A stretch of 64,000 nt of DNA from Streptomyces flavochromogenes (GTDB taxonomy: Bacteria; Actinomycetota; Actinomycetes; Streptomycetales; Streptomycetaceae): assembly GCF_000717595.1 (NCBI RefSeq), contig NZ_JNZO01000010.1:124001-188000 (forward strand), in the 5' to 3' direction. A program made the translations under genes and the position numbers. Under the pieces are notes generated by a model. The model made no database searches, was not told the DNA's origin, and saw nothing but the letters and a program-made list of their open reading frames with translations. Shown piece by piece: positions 26,349 to 34,252 of the stretch; position 1 is the stretch's first letter, and every line of letters begins with the position of its first letter.

Positions 26349-27167
26349 ATGATCGCATCGCAGACGGACAAAGCCCTGCTCTTCCAGTCCCTACACAGCC
26401 CCGCACGCCCCCTTGCGCTCGCCAACGCCTGGGATGTCGCGAGTGCCCGTGTCATAGAAGCTGCAGGGGCCCCCGCACTCGCCACCACCAGCGCCGGGAT
26501 CGCCTGGTCGCAGGGTTGTCCGGACGGAGAGAGCCTGTCGCCCGACCGGGTGCTGGAACTGATCGCGCGGGTCGTCGCTGCGGTCGGCGTCCCGGTGACC
26601 GCCGACATCGAGGGCGGGTACGGGCGGGACGCGGCAGGTGTCGCCGAGACCGTCGCCAGGGTGCTCGACGCGGGCGCGGTGGGCGTCAACATCGAGGACG
26701 GTACCCGGCCTCCGGCCGAACTCGAAGCGCGGCTGGCTGCCGCCCGAGGCGCTGCGGAACAAGCACACCTGCCCCTCTTCCTCAACGCCCGCACCGACAC
26801 CTACCTGTTCGGCCTCGGCGACCCTGCCACTCGGCTGAGGGACACCCTGGACCGGGCACGCAGGTACGTGGACGCCGGCGCCGACGGCATCTTCGTCCCC
26901 GGAGTCACCGACCCCGCCACCATCGCGGAGCTGGCTGCCGGAATCTCCGTACCGCTGAACATCATGGCCGTCCCCGGAGCGCCGGACGTCGCAGAGCTGG
27001 GCGCTCTCGGCGTCGCACGCGTCAGCCTCGGCTCGGGCATCGCCCAGACCGCCTACGCCGCGACCCGCCGCGCCGCACAGCAGCTGTACGACACCGGCAG
27101 CTACCGCCCGCTCGTCGACGCCATCGACTTCGCCGACCTCAACGGCCTGTTCACCAGCACGCGCTGA
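26349..27167 (+). CDS. Isocitrate lyase/PEP mutase family protein
   Basis: 272 residues, a TIM-barrel of the PEP mutase/isocitrate lyase superfamily. PLALANAWDVASARVIEAAG and GAPALATTSAGIAWSQGCPD are the first strands. TADIEGGYG at about 85-91 and VGVNIEDGT at about 112-119 hold the Mg-binding Asp/Glu residues. LFLNARTDTYLFG and DGIFVPGVTD complete the barrel. The KKCGH active-site loop of isocitrate lyase is absent, so the protein belongs with oxaloacetate-hydrolase or phosphonate-bond enzymes of the superfamily. Carbon-carbon or carbon-phosphorus bond chemistry is expected; the substrate is unknown. No phosphonate genes are nearby. Confidence 0.88.
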   Translation: MIASQTDKALLFQSLHSPARPLALANAWDVASARVIEAAGAPALATTSAGIAWSQGCPDGESLSPDRVLELIARVVAAVGVPVTADIEGGYGRDAAGVAETVARVLDAGAVGVNIEDGTRPPAELEARLAAARGAAEQAHLPLFLNARTDTYLFGLGDPATRLRDTLDRARRYVDAGADGIFVPGVTDPATIAELAAGISVPLNIMAVPGAPDVAELGALGVARVSLGSGIAQTAYAATRRAAQQLYDTGSYRPLVDAIDFADLNGLFTSTR

Positions 27168-27672
27168 CCGTGGGGCTGGACAGGCCGCGACGACGCTCCC
27201 GGAACTCGCCAACATGTGAGGCATTCTCGACGGGGTAGCGGTCTCCACACCCAGCTACACATGCCCTTCGTTCTCGCGTACCTGGCCATCAAGACGATCA
27301 CCAGCCGATGGTGAACTCTCGGATGTGCGCGACAGGGAGTGTGTGGGTGGTGGAGAACGTCTTCGCCCCCGACTGGCAGGCCGTCGAGTGGCTGAATGCA
27401 CGCCATCCTCCGCGAAGGTCCGTACGGTGAGAATGCAGGGCGCTGTCTTCCCGGTCCTCCCGCGCCGGAGACCTCGCCGTGCCGCTACCCGACGGCGGCG
27501 TCCGTATCTACCGGATCTACCGGATCTACCGGCTGTGGACTGTGGGTTCGTGGTCCGACCGGAATCCTCCACCGGCCACACCCGGTTTGCTCACGGGGAC
27601 CAGCAGTGGCTGCAGCAGGGGTCACTCATCGTCTGTCGGACCCCCTCCGCTGATCACGTCCGGCACGAAGTG
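27168..27672. other. Intergenic stretch containing a short tandem repeat
   Basis: No gene is supported in these 505 bases. Three exact copies of the 9-mer ATCTACCGG lie at 27506-27532 and would encode a Tyr-Arg-Ile run in one frame of a small open region (starting MPLPDGGVRIYRIYRIYR), which I regard as accidental. No clear terminator follows the upstream gene. Confidence 0.4.
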
Positions 27673-28527
27673 TCACTTGATCGACGAGGGGTGCTCCGGC
27701 GACGCGGTGACGATCCAGACGTGCCCGGGAATGCAGACACCGTCGATGGTCTCGAACTCCCTGAGTGCGTCCTGCACTTCGGCGCGGACGCGGGAGATGG
27801 TCGCCGAGTCGACATCGCCCAGGTTGTAGCGCACCGGACCCATGGCGAGGATGAACTCGGTGGCGTCGACCGCGTCGGAGCCGAAGGTCATGGGAGCCTC
27901 GACGGGGGCTATGTCGATGTCGGTGAACCCGGCGGCGGTGAGAACCTGGCGGATGCGCGCGGGGTCGAGGAGGGACCCCATGCCTCTGGCAGCGGGGGAT
28001 GCCTCGCGCAGGAACGGTGCGAGTGCGGCGGTCGCACGGGCGTAGGCACCGTCCGGATCCGCGGGCTGCGGGCCGAGGAACGCGAGTCGGCCGGCGGGCA
28101 CGAGCGAGTGCCTGAGGTGGGTGAAGGCCGCGATGTGGTCGGCGAAGAACATGACACCGCCGCGGCTGAGGAGGACGTCGAAGCCGCGCACGGGTAGCGG
28201 ATGTACTTGGGCGTCGCCCTGCTCGAAGGTGACGTTGCTGAGGCCTTCCGCGGCGGCGTCACGGCGGGCGCGTTCCAGCATGGGCGCGGACAGGTCAAGT
28301 CCCACGACGTCTCCGTCGTGTGCCTGCCGCGCGGCGATGCGTGTCGTCTGCCCAGTGCCGCACCCGACGTCGAGGACCCGGTCGTCGGCCGTGACGCCCG
28401 CGGCGGCGAACAGGGGCGCGTTGAACGCGCCCATCATGGCGTCGTAGCGCTCGGAGTGTTCGGCCCAGTGGATGCCCTCCCAGTCGTTCCATGCCTCTGC
28501 CTGCTGACGGTTGGCGATGGCGCGCAT
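27673..28527 (-). CDS. Class I SAM-dependent methyltransferase
   Basis: 284 residues. Motif I VLDVGCGTGQTTR lies at about 51-63, followed by VVGLDLSAPMLERAR (motif II), FEQGDAQVHPL (motif III) and LVPAGRLAFLGP (post-motif). The N-terminus has WNDWEGIHWAEHSERYDAMM, common in actinobacterial small-molecule methyltransferases (ubiE-like). The substrate is unknown. It is divergent from a TetR gene with a perfect palindrome in the 63-base spacer, so that regulator probably controls it. Confidence 0.92.
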   Translation of the reverse strand: MRAIANRQQAEAWNDWEGIHWAEHSERYDAMMGAFNAPLFAAAGVTADDRVLDVGCGTGQTTRIAARQAHDGDVVGLDLSAPMLERARRDAAAEGLSNVTFEQGDAQVHPLPVRGFDVLLSRGGVMFFADHIAAFTHLRHSLVPAGRLAFLGPQPADPDGAYARATAALAPFLREASPAARGMGSLLDPARIRQVLTAAGFTDIDIAPVEAPMTFGSDAVDATEFILAMGPVRYNLGDVDSATISRVRAEVQDALREFETIDGVCIPGHVWIVTASPEHPSSIK

Positions 28528-28557
28528 GACTCACCCCTCCAGTGACTAGAGTCAATC

Positions 28558-28576
28558 TCTAGAGTTCGACTCTAGA
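28558..28576. promoter_or_regulatory. Probable TetR operator (TCTAGAGT-TCG-ACTCTAGA)
   Basis: A perfect palindrome with 8-base arms and a 3-base centre lies 14 bases upstream of the TetR ATG and 30 bases from the methyltransferase ATG. A partial copy, ACTAGAGTC, lies at 28545-28553. The AT-rich tract TAGATATAG at its edge could be a -10 region. Autoregulation of the divergent pair is the natural reading. Confidence 0.7.
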
Positions 28577-28590
28577 TATAGGCTCCCGTC

Positions 28591-29235
28591 ATGACTGAGG
28601 TCAAGGGAAAACGGGGCGACAAGGCTCGGGAGACGCGGCGGCGGATCATCGACGCGGCCGCCGAGCTCTTCGTCGAGCGGGGCTACGGGGCGACCAAGCT
28701 GCAGGAGATCGCTGACCGGGCAGGCGTGGCGGTGCAGACGATCTACTTCGTCTTCCGGAACAAGCCCTCGCTGCTCAAGGAACTGGTCGACGTCGCGATC
28801 GCGGGAGACGACGACCCCGTGCCCACGTTGGACCGGCCATGGTTCACGGAGGTCATGGCTTCACCTACCGCGGAGTCCGCCCTGGCCGCGCTCCTCGCCG
28901 GCACCCGCAGGACACTCGAACGTGTCGCGGCCATTGATGAGATGGTCCGTGCCGCGACCGCGACCAACCCGGAGATCCGGGAGCTGTGGCCGGACGAGAC
29001 CGACCCGCGATACACCGTCATCTCGACAGCCGCCAAGGTTCTGACAGAGAAGCCAGGCGCCCGCCCCGCCCTCTCCGCAGGAGAGACGGCAGACATCATC
29101 TACGCATTGCTCAGTCCGGAGCTCTTCCTGGTGCTGACCCGCGATCGCGCGTGGCCGGCAGACAAATGGGAGCGATGGGCGTACGACACCCTTTGCTCTC
29201 AGCTGTTGGCCAGCGGCCGGAACCTGACTCCCTGA
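28591..29235 (+). CDS. TetR family transcriptional regulator
   Basis: 214 residues. A basic N-terminus (MTEVKGKRGDKARETRRRII) leads into DAAAELFVERGYGATKLQEI and ADRAGVAVQTIYFVFRNKPS, a textbook TetR helix-turn-helix. The C-terminal region is helical with a TetR_C dimer pattern (YALLSPELFLVLTRDRAW). It is divergent from the methyltransferase and has a perfect 19-base palindrome over its promoter. The inducing ligand is unknown and may be the methyltransferase substrate or product. Confidence 0.93.
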   Translation: MTEVKGKRGDKARETRRRIIDAAAELFVERGYGATKLQEIADRAGVAVQTIYFVFRNKPSLLKELVDVAIAGDDDPVPTLDRPWFTEVMASPTAESALAALLAGTRRTLERVAAIDEMVRAATATNPEIRELWPDETDPRYTVISTAAKVLTEKPGARPALSAGETADIIYALLSPELFLVLTRDRAWPADKWERWAYDTLCSQLLASGRNLTP

Positions 29236-29390
29236 CCATGATCGGGGAGAGAGAACCTGGTGCCGCATCAGGCAACGCCTGCCTCCACCCGCGGTGCGAC
29301 GCCGTCGTGGTCTGCCGCCGCTCGATTCAGGTCCGTCCATTCTGATTCGACTAGGCTGGTCGACCTGGCACACGTGAACGAAGGACGCAT

Positions 29391-30044
29391 ATGGCTCGCC
29401 CCTACAACCCCGGACCGAAACAATTCGTCTTCGCTGTCGGTGACGGCAACGACCGACAGGTCCGCGTGAGCGACGCCCAGGAAGCCTACGTAGCGTTCTC
29501 GGCGTTCTTCCGGGATCGAGAGTCCGACACCTACACCATCAGTGAGGAGCCCTCGGGGCAGAGTCTGGTGCTCATGCCCGGGCAAGGTGTGATCTCTCGG
29601 ATCAATGGTGCGGACCAGCCTCGGTCGGAATACCTCCGGGTCGACAGGGGGAATCGCTACCTTCCGAGCGCGATGCTTTTCTTCGAGAACGGATATGCCG
29701 GTCTCGACCGCTTCGGCCAGTGGTTCTCCGACCTCGCCGATCTCGACGCGTCACCGGAGACTCGCGGTGTCGCCCGCGCCGCCACGTTCACGACGGAAGC
29801 AGCTGCGATCGAAGAAGTCGCCCGGATCTGGGGAGATTCGGGCTGCGTGGACCCGAGCGACCAGTACTACGTCTTCTTCGACTCGCATGGTGTCGACGAC
29901 GACCGAGCCGAACGAGCTGAATTGCTCAGACTGATCGAGTTCCTCGGCATCGCACGGGTCGACGCTCCGACCGAGGCTGCCGGGGGCGAAGTCTGGGTGC
30001 GCACCGACCCACGCCTCGACGTCGAATGCGCACGGTGGTCGTGA
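29391..30044 (+). CDS. Hypothetical protein sharing a domain with the DUF6357 neighbour
   Basis: 217 residues. The first 120 residues match, segment by segment, the C-terminal domain of the next gene: RQVRVSDAQEAYVAFSAFFR, then YTISEE and GQSLVLMPGQGVISRI, then SEYLRVDRGNRYLPSAM and ENGYAGLDRFGQWFSDLADL. Residues 125-217 are a separate domain with a DQYYVFFDSHGVDDDRAER helix and EVWVRTDPRL. It is soluble, with no signal peptide. The shared domain suggests ancient duplication and a joint function with the downstream gene, which starts 69 bases later on the same strand. The function is unknown. Confidence 0.75.
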   Translation: MARPYNPGPKQFVFAVGDGNDRQVRVSDAQEAYVAFSAFFRDRESDTYTISEEPSGQSLVLMPGQGVISRINGADQPRSEYLRVDRGNRYLPSAMLFFENGYAGLDRFGQWFSDLADLDASPETRGVARAATFTTEAAAIEEVARIWGDSGCVDPSDQYYVFFDSHGVDDDRAERAELLRLIEFLGIARVDAPTEAAGGEVWVRTDPRLDVECARWS

Positions 30045-30113
30045 ACAGATGGCGCGGGGTGAGGCCGCAGCATCGCCATGCCGGCCGGCGCCGTTCCGCG
30101 GAAGGCTGAGTCC

Positions 30114-31376
30114 ATGAGAGACATCGTTTTCACGCGCATGAGCGGCTGGATCCCGAACGTGATCCGCGAGGACGGCGAGCTGCAGCTGATGCTCGGCGCC
30201 GGGGCCGATGCCAACCACGAGCCCCGCACGTTCACGTTCTCGATCAGCGAAGCCCACCTTGCGGTGATCCGGGAGGACCTTGCCAGGCACCTGCTGCTGT
30301 GGAGTGCGGTCCTTCCGCTGTGCGATGCCGCCGGAACCCGCGGCCGGCTCGACGAGAACGCTGCGACAGCGCTCCTGGACACGATCCTCCTTGGCGAGCC
30401 CGCGGACGTCGACGCGTTGTTCCGGCGCATCCGGTGGGACAGGAGCCGGCTCATCGCCCACGGGGCCGACATCGGTCTACTGGAACGCGGTCAGGTCTGC
30501 GCGGCGATGCGCACGGCGACGGAGACGTCAAACGGGAAGCGAGCTCAGGAGTACCACGCGGACCGCCGTCGTGCAGAGCGCGGAGCAGTCCTCGGTCCGC
30601 TCGACGCCGCTATTTTGAGGTTTACAGGCCGGTATCTGCACGGCGCGACGGTTCCGAGGCGGATACCCGATGCCGTTGACCCCGCGCTGCTGCCCGAGGT
30701 CATGCGGGTGATCGCCACTGCGGAGCAGGCGTGCGCCGGGATGCGGATCGGCCGCGATCCGCGACGGGGAAGCCGCGCCACGGACAGACGCGACTGGCAT
30801 CGGATGGAGGCAGCAGTCGAAGCGGCCGTGCGCCGTGCACACCCTGAGCTCGTCGATGACGCGGTGCGTACCGTGAGCTTCCTCATGTGCTCGGAGGCCG
30901 CAGCCCGCTCCAGGAACACACCCATGGAGGATGACGAGGACGCAGTCGGCCTCAGCGTCGACGTCGGCGGGAGTGCGAGAAAGACGGTCCTGTCGTTCAC
31001 CGACGACAAGGGCGTCGAGAAGAAGTGGCTACGGGACAGCCCCCGCTCTGCCGCGGCGGAGTTCTGGGAGTTCGTCGCCGATCGCTCCGCAGCGGACAAC
31101 GAAGTGTTCACCATCGAGGACGAAGAGATGGGGGAAGGAATCCAGCTCCACCTCTACGCGGACTCCATCGCCCGGATCACGACGCTGCGCAAGGGTGATG
31201 GCAGGTCGGATCCGCAGTACCGGGTCGAGTACAGACTGGTCGACGGGATCGGTGGGTACCGGAACCTCGTGAGCGCCTTCGTCCGTGGCGGCTACGCCGC
31301 ACTCGAGCAGCACGGCCCCTGGATGTCGGACGTCGCCGAGTTCGAGCGCGCGCGCCGGCGGCGCAACGCCCAGTAG
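30114..31376 (+). CDS. DUF6357 family protein
   Basis: 420 residues from the ATG at MRDIVFTRMSGWIPNVIRED; an in-frame ATG 12 codons earlier lacks similarity to the family start. The first 280 residues form a helical region with RTFTFSISEAHLAVIREDLA, HLLLWSAVLPLCDAAGTRG and ADRRDWHRMEAAVEAAVRRA-like segments. The C-terminal 130 residues are the beta-rich domain shared with the upstream gene: KTVLSFTDDKGVEKKWLRDS, EVFTIEDEEMGEGIQLHLYA and GGYAALEQHGPWMSDVAEFE. The layout fits DUF6357, an actinobacterial family without assigned function. Confidence 0.75.
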   Translation: MRDIVFTRMSGWIPNVIREDGELQLMLGAGADANHEPRTFTFSISEAHLAVIREDLARHLLLWSAVLPLCDAAGTRGRLDENAATALLDTILLGEPADVDALFRRIRWDRSRLIAHGADIGLLERGQVCAAMRTATETSNGKRAQEYHADRRRAERGAVLGPLDAAILRFTGRYLHGATVPRRIPDAVDPALLPEVMRVIATAEQACAGMRIGRDPRRGSRATDRRDWHRMEAAVEAAVRRAHPELVDDAVRTVSFLMCSEAAARSRNTPMEDDEDAVGLSVDVGGSARKTVLSFTDDKGVEKKWLRDSPRSAAAEFWEFVADRSAADNEVFTIEDEEMGEGIQLHLYADSIARITTLRKGDGRSDPQYRVEYRLVDGIGGYRNLVSAFVRGGYAALEQHGPWMSDVAEFERARRRRNAQ

Positions 31377-31801
31377 CCCCAGCGGGGAAGCCGCGCCCGA
31401 GCCGCCGGACGCCCCTGAGAACAGCGGGCATGGAGCCCACGCACGAAGCGTTGTCCAACCTCACCTCGATGCGGGGTGAAGGACGCGGACTGCCTTCACG
31501 GCGTCGGTCGTTCGGTTGGTGTTGCCACAGATCAGCAAGTCCGTTCTCTGCACCGAGGCCAATGACTGGCCGGCCAGGACCACCGGCACCTGCCGATGCA
31601 CCTCAGGCTTCTGAGAGCACTGGCTCGTGGGGGAGGGTGGGGCTCAACCAGCCCCACCCCGCATTTATTCGGCGGCCTTGAATCTTGAGAGCGAGGAATG
31701 GGGATTCACTGACGGCTCGCACGTCCTCGACCCCGGCGTCATAGAAGTCGTTTCTCTTGGTGAACGGGCGCGGCGCAGCATGACCATCGGGAGAGGCCAC
31801 T
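31377..31801. other. Intergenic stretch with a terminator
   Basis: 425 bases without a supported gene. A hairpin at 31635-31659 (separate entry) lies in its second half. A short minus-strand frame just beyond it (FYDAGVEDVRAVSESPFLAL) looks protein-like but has no start or context. Confidence 0.4.
31635..31659 (+). terminator. Hairpin followed by AT-rich tail
   Basis: GGGTGGGGCT and AGCCCCACCC pair perfectly around the loop CAACC, followed by CGCATTTATTC, unusually AT-rich here. It lies about 260 bases after the DUF6357 gene and may end that transcript. Confidence 0.65.
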
Positions 31802-32392
31802 GTGGAGAGAGCGGGACGGCAGATGTCTGGAGCTGTGACGGCGACTCTGACGGAGTTGTGGCAGCAGCACTGGCCCAACTGTCCTCCGGTTGGGTACAAC
31901 CTCCGTGACCCGTACCGGAATGTCTGGGTGCGCTTCCACAGCCTGCCGGAGTCGAAGCGATACGCGGAGGACGAGAGCGAGTACACCGTCGTCCTGGAGC
32001 GGTACAACACCGTCCTCGATGAGTTGTTCGCCGGTGGGGACGTCTACGTGATCACCCCGGTTTGGGCGACCGAAGCCGAGGTTCCGCCATTCCGGTCAGA
32101 CGCCGGCTACTGGCAGAGCCTGTTGGTGGGGGACGATCCAGATCCGGAGTTCCGTACCTACTGCCACCTCTTCGCCGCCCGCCGGCCTTGGCGGTACGGC
32201 TGCCTCGACGAGCTGCTCCGTGACATCGCGGACGACGAGGTCGCGGGAGTCCTCATCACCGACATCCAGATGGGACGCGTCTACCACCCCTACGACGGAG
32301 GCGCCGATGTCTTCCTCGCCACCCCCGAGGAGCGGGATCAGACACGCGATCGGCATGCCGACTGGCTTTCCAGTCACCCGTCGGGCCTCTGA
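31802..32392 (+). CDS. DUF3885 domain protein
   Basis: 196 residues from GTG, which has GGGAGAGG five bases upstream; an ATG seven codons later is an alternative start. LWQQHWPNCPPVGYNLRDPY, WVRFHSLPESKRYAEDESEY, LERYNTVLDELFAGGDVYVI and RVYHPYDGGADVFLATPEER are the blocks of the DUF3885 family, small soluble proteins of unknown role in actinobacteria and firmicutes. Some occur as orphan toxin-immunity-type genes. The gene stands alone before a tRNA gene on the other strand. Confidence 0.8.
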   Translation: MERAGRQMSGAVTATLTELWQQHWPNCPPVGYNLRDPYRNVWVRFHSLPESKRYAEDESEYTVVLERYNTVLDELFAGGDVYVITPVWATEAEVPPFRSDAGYWQSLLVGDDPDPEFRTYCHLFAARRPWRYGCLDELLRDIADDEVAGVLITDIQMGRVYHPYDGGADVFLATPEERDQTRDRHADWLSSHPSGL

Positions 32393-32527
32393 CAGGACTG
32401 GCTCACCACCCGCCCTCGTCGTGGGAGTCAGGTAGTCAGCCGGCAGAGCCATCGACGCAGATGGCCGTAAAAGACCGCCGATCGACATCGCTGAGAGGTC
32501 GAGGGGATCGCCTTCGTGGAGGTGTAG

Positions 32528-32604
32528 TGGCAGGGGCGGCAGGATTCGAACCTGCGGCGTACGGGTTTGGAGTCCGCTGCTCTGGCCAGCTGAGCTACGC
32601 CCCT
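32528..32604 (-). tRNA. tRNA-Trp (CCA anticodon)
   Basis: Read on the minus strand the sequence folds as a cloverleaf: AGGGGCG/CGCCCCT acceptor stem, GCTCAGCTGGCCAGAGC D-arm, anticodon stem GCGGA with loop containing CCA at 32570-32568, and GCAGG-TTCGAAT-CCTGC T-arm. G73 and an encoded CCA end the gene. Tryptophan identity follows from the CCA anticodon and G73. It stands alone rather than beside secE/nusG, so it may be an extra copy or a past integration site. Confidence 0.95.
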
Positions 32605-33583
32605 TCGGTGGATGGAGCATGGCACCCAGGCCGATCTCAGCGCCACCCGATTTGGGGACCGCCGGACAGGTCGTGCGCGGCCGGGCGGGGTCTCGGGCGC
32701 GGCGGGACAGGTCTGGCGAGCGACGCCGGTACCAAGGTCGCCGTGGTGTAGCCGGCCCCCGCGAAGAACGTCAGGCCGATTCGCAGCCCGATGCATTCGC
32801 CGAGCGCGCCGGTTCCCTACCCAATGCCGATGCCGCAGAGCAGACATAGGGCCCACCAGCCCATCAGCACCCGCCACGTTCTGAGCTCCTTGTGGTCCTT
32901 CTGCTGCGTGGCGCCACACCTGTGGCTGCTGAATGAGGTTCCGGACTGCGCACCCCGTCGCAGCTCCCGCCCGGACCCGTTTCTCGCCAACCGCGCGCTA
33001 CGGTGCACTTCACGCGGTGTGCCGGGCTCTTCGAACCGCGGGGTTCTCCAGCGACGATCTGAGCCGGCTCGGAGCACAGTGGGCCGGCCCGCCCACACCA
33101 CATGTGCGGGCCGGTCTCCACCATGCCGGGGCCAGCGGTCGGGGGAGGCCGCGGGCCCTGCAGGAGCGGTCACGTTCTCCGCTCCCGGTCCTTGTGCCCG
33201 CGAACCTCGGCACCATGCACGCCGTTTCACACTGCGGCGCGGGGAGCCGCACGCCGGGAGATCCTGGCCGCCCTGGTCCTCCGGCCCAGCTGGGGCGGAT
33301 GCGTGCCACCACCCCACTGCGGTGTCCGGCCGGGGGTACCGACTCGCATCGCGCCCACTGCGCGTCAGCCGTCGCCGCATACGAAAAGAGACCGGCAGCG
33401 GGGGGTTGGAACGACGCCCCTGTCTGGCGGTCGGCCCAGTGCACGGGGTGGACCGATGCTCACCCGTGACCTGCGGAAAGATCCACGACGGGGGTTACGG
33501 CAGGTTCCGTCGTCGCGCACACAGGATCGTCACCGAACCGACATACCAAGCGGTCGGAAACCCCTTACGCAGGAGCTATACCC
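32605..33583. other. Long stretch without an intact gene; possible decayed membrane-protein gene
   Basis: On the minus strand around 32700-32920 one frame reads KELRTWRVLMGWWALCLLCG IGIG up to a TAG near 32820, and continues GECIGLRIGLTFFAGAGYTT and ATLVPASLARPVPPRP. The hydrophobic segments suggest a membrane protein with a premature stop. The remaining 600 bases hold only Arg/Pro-rich spurious frames. The promoter of the DUF485/symporter operon must lie at the right end. Confidence 0.4.
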
Positions 33584-34252
33584 ATGAGTAACGTACGCGG
33601 ACCACCAGCGCCACCCGCCCGTCCCCCGAGGCGGCAAGGAGCAAGATCGATGTCGTACCACCAGCCTTTCCCCAGCCCACCGCCCGTACCGCAGCACCCG
33701 AACGCCGGGCGGCACCGCCAAGAGGCGGCGTCGCAGTCCTGGGAGGGTGGATCGCCGTCCTGGGGCACCGATCCACAGGCAGCCTGGGACGCGTCCCCGC
33801 AAGCGTGGGACTCCTCGCCGCAGGGCTGGGACTCCGTGCAGCAGCCCTGGGACGCGTCCCCGCAGCCGCAACCGCCCGCCGCCACCGACGATCGTGATGA
33901 TCTGCACCGGCTCGGATCGGCCTACCGCAGGCTCCGCCGCGTCGCCACCTTCACCGCGCTCGGCTACTTCGTCATCTTCCTCTTCCTGTCCGGCTACGCC
34001 CCCTCGTTGATGAACAGCAACATCGCCGGTGGCCTCACCACCGGTCTGGTCCTGGGGCTCCTCCAGCTGCCCGTGGCACTGGCTGCGATCGCGCTGTACG
34101 AGCGGATCGCGCGCAACCGCGTCGACCCGCTCGCCGCGGCGATCCGCGAACGCGCCGAACAGGCGGCCGCGGCAGCCGCCCCCCGTCCGGAACGCCCGAG
34201 CCGCTCCGGACGTCCCGTGTGGCAGCAGCCCACCGGAGGTGCGCGCGCATGA
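33584..34252 (+). CDS. DUF485 membrane protein with Trp-rich N-terminal arm
   Basis: 222 residues from the ATG after AGGAG; an ATG 22 codons later also has an AAGGAGC site, so the start is uncertain. Residues about 45-95 are imperfect repeats of W-D-x-S-P-Q (AAWDASPQAWDSSPQGWDS), polar and cytoplasmic. Residues about 100-170 are the DUF485 core: LGSAYRRLRRVATFTALGYF, VIFLFLSGYAP and two transmembrane helices with GGLTTGLVLGLLQLPVALAA. DUF485 proteins precede sodium:solute symporters (yjcH-actP in enterobacteria). Here the stop overlaps the symporter ATG as ATGA. It probably assists symporter assembly or regulation. Confidence 0.88.
   Translation: MSNVRGPPAPPARPPRRQGARSMSYHQPFPSPPPVPQHPNAGRHRQEAASQSWEGGSPSWGTDPQAAWDASPQAWDSSPQGWDSVQQPWDASPQPQPPAATDDRDDLHRLGSAYRRLRRVATFTALGYFVIFLFLSGYAPSLMNSNIAGGLTTGLVLGLLQLPVALAAIALYERIARNRVDPLAAAIRERAEQAAAAAAPRPERPSRSGRPVWQQPTGGARA

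Noticed and set aside
27479..27829. Small frame with YRI repeats
   Set aside because: It is built on a 9-base slippage repeat, runs antisense into the methyltransferase and has no ribosome site.
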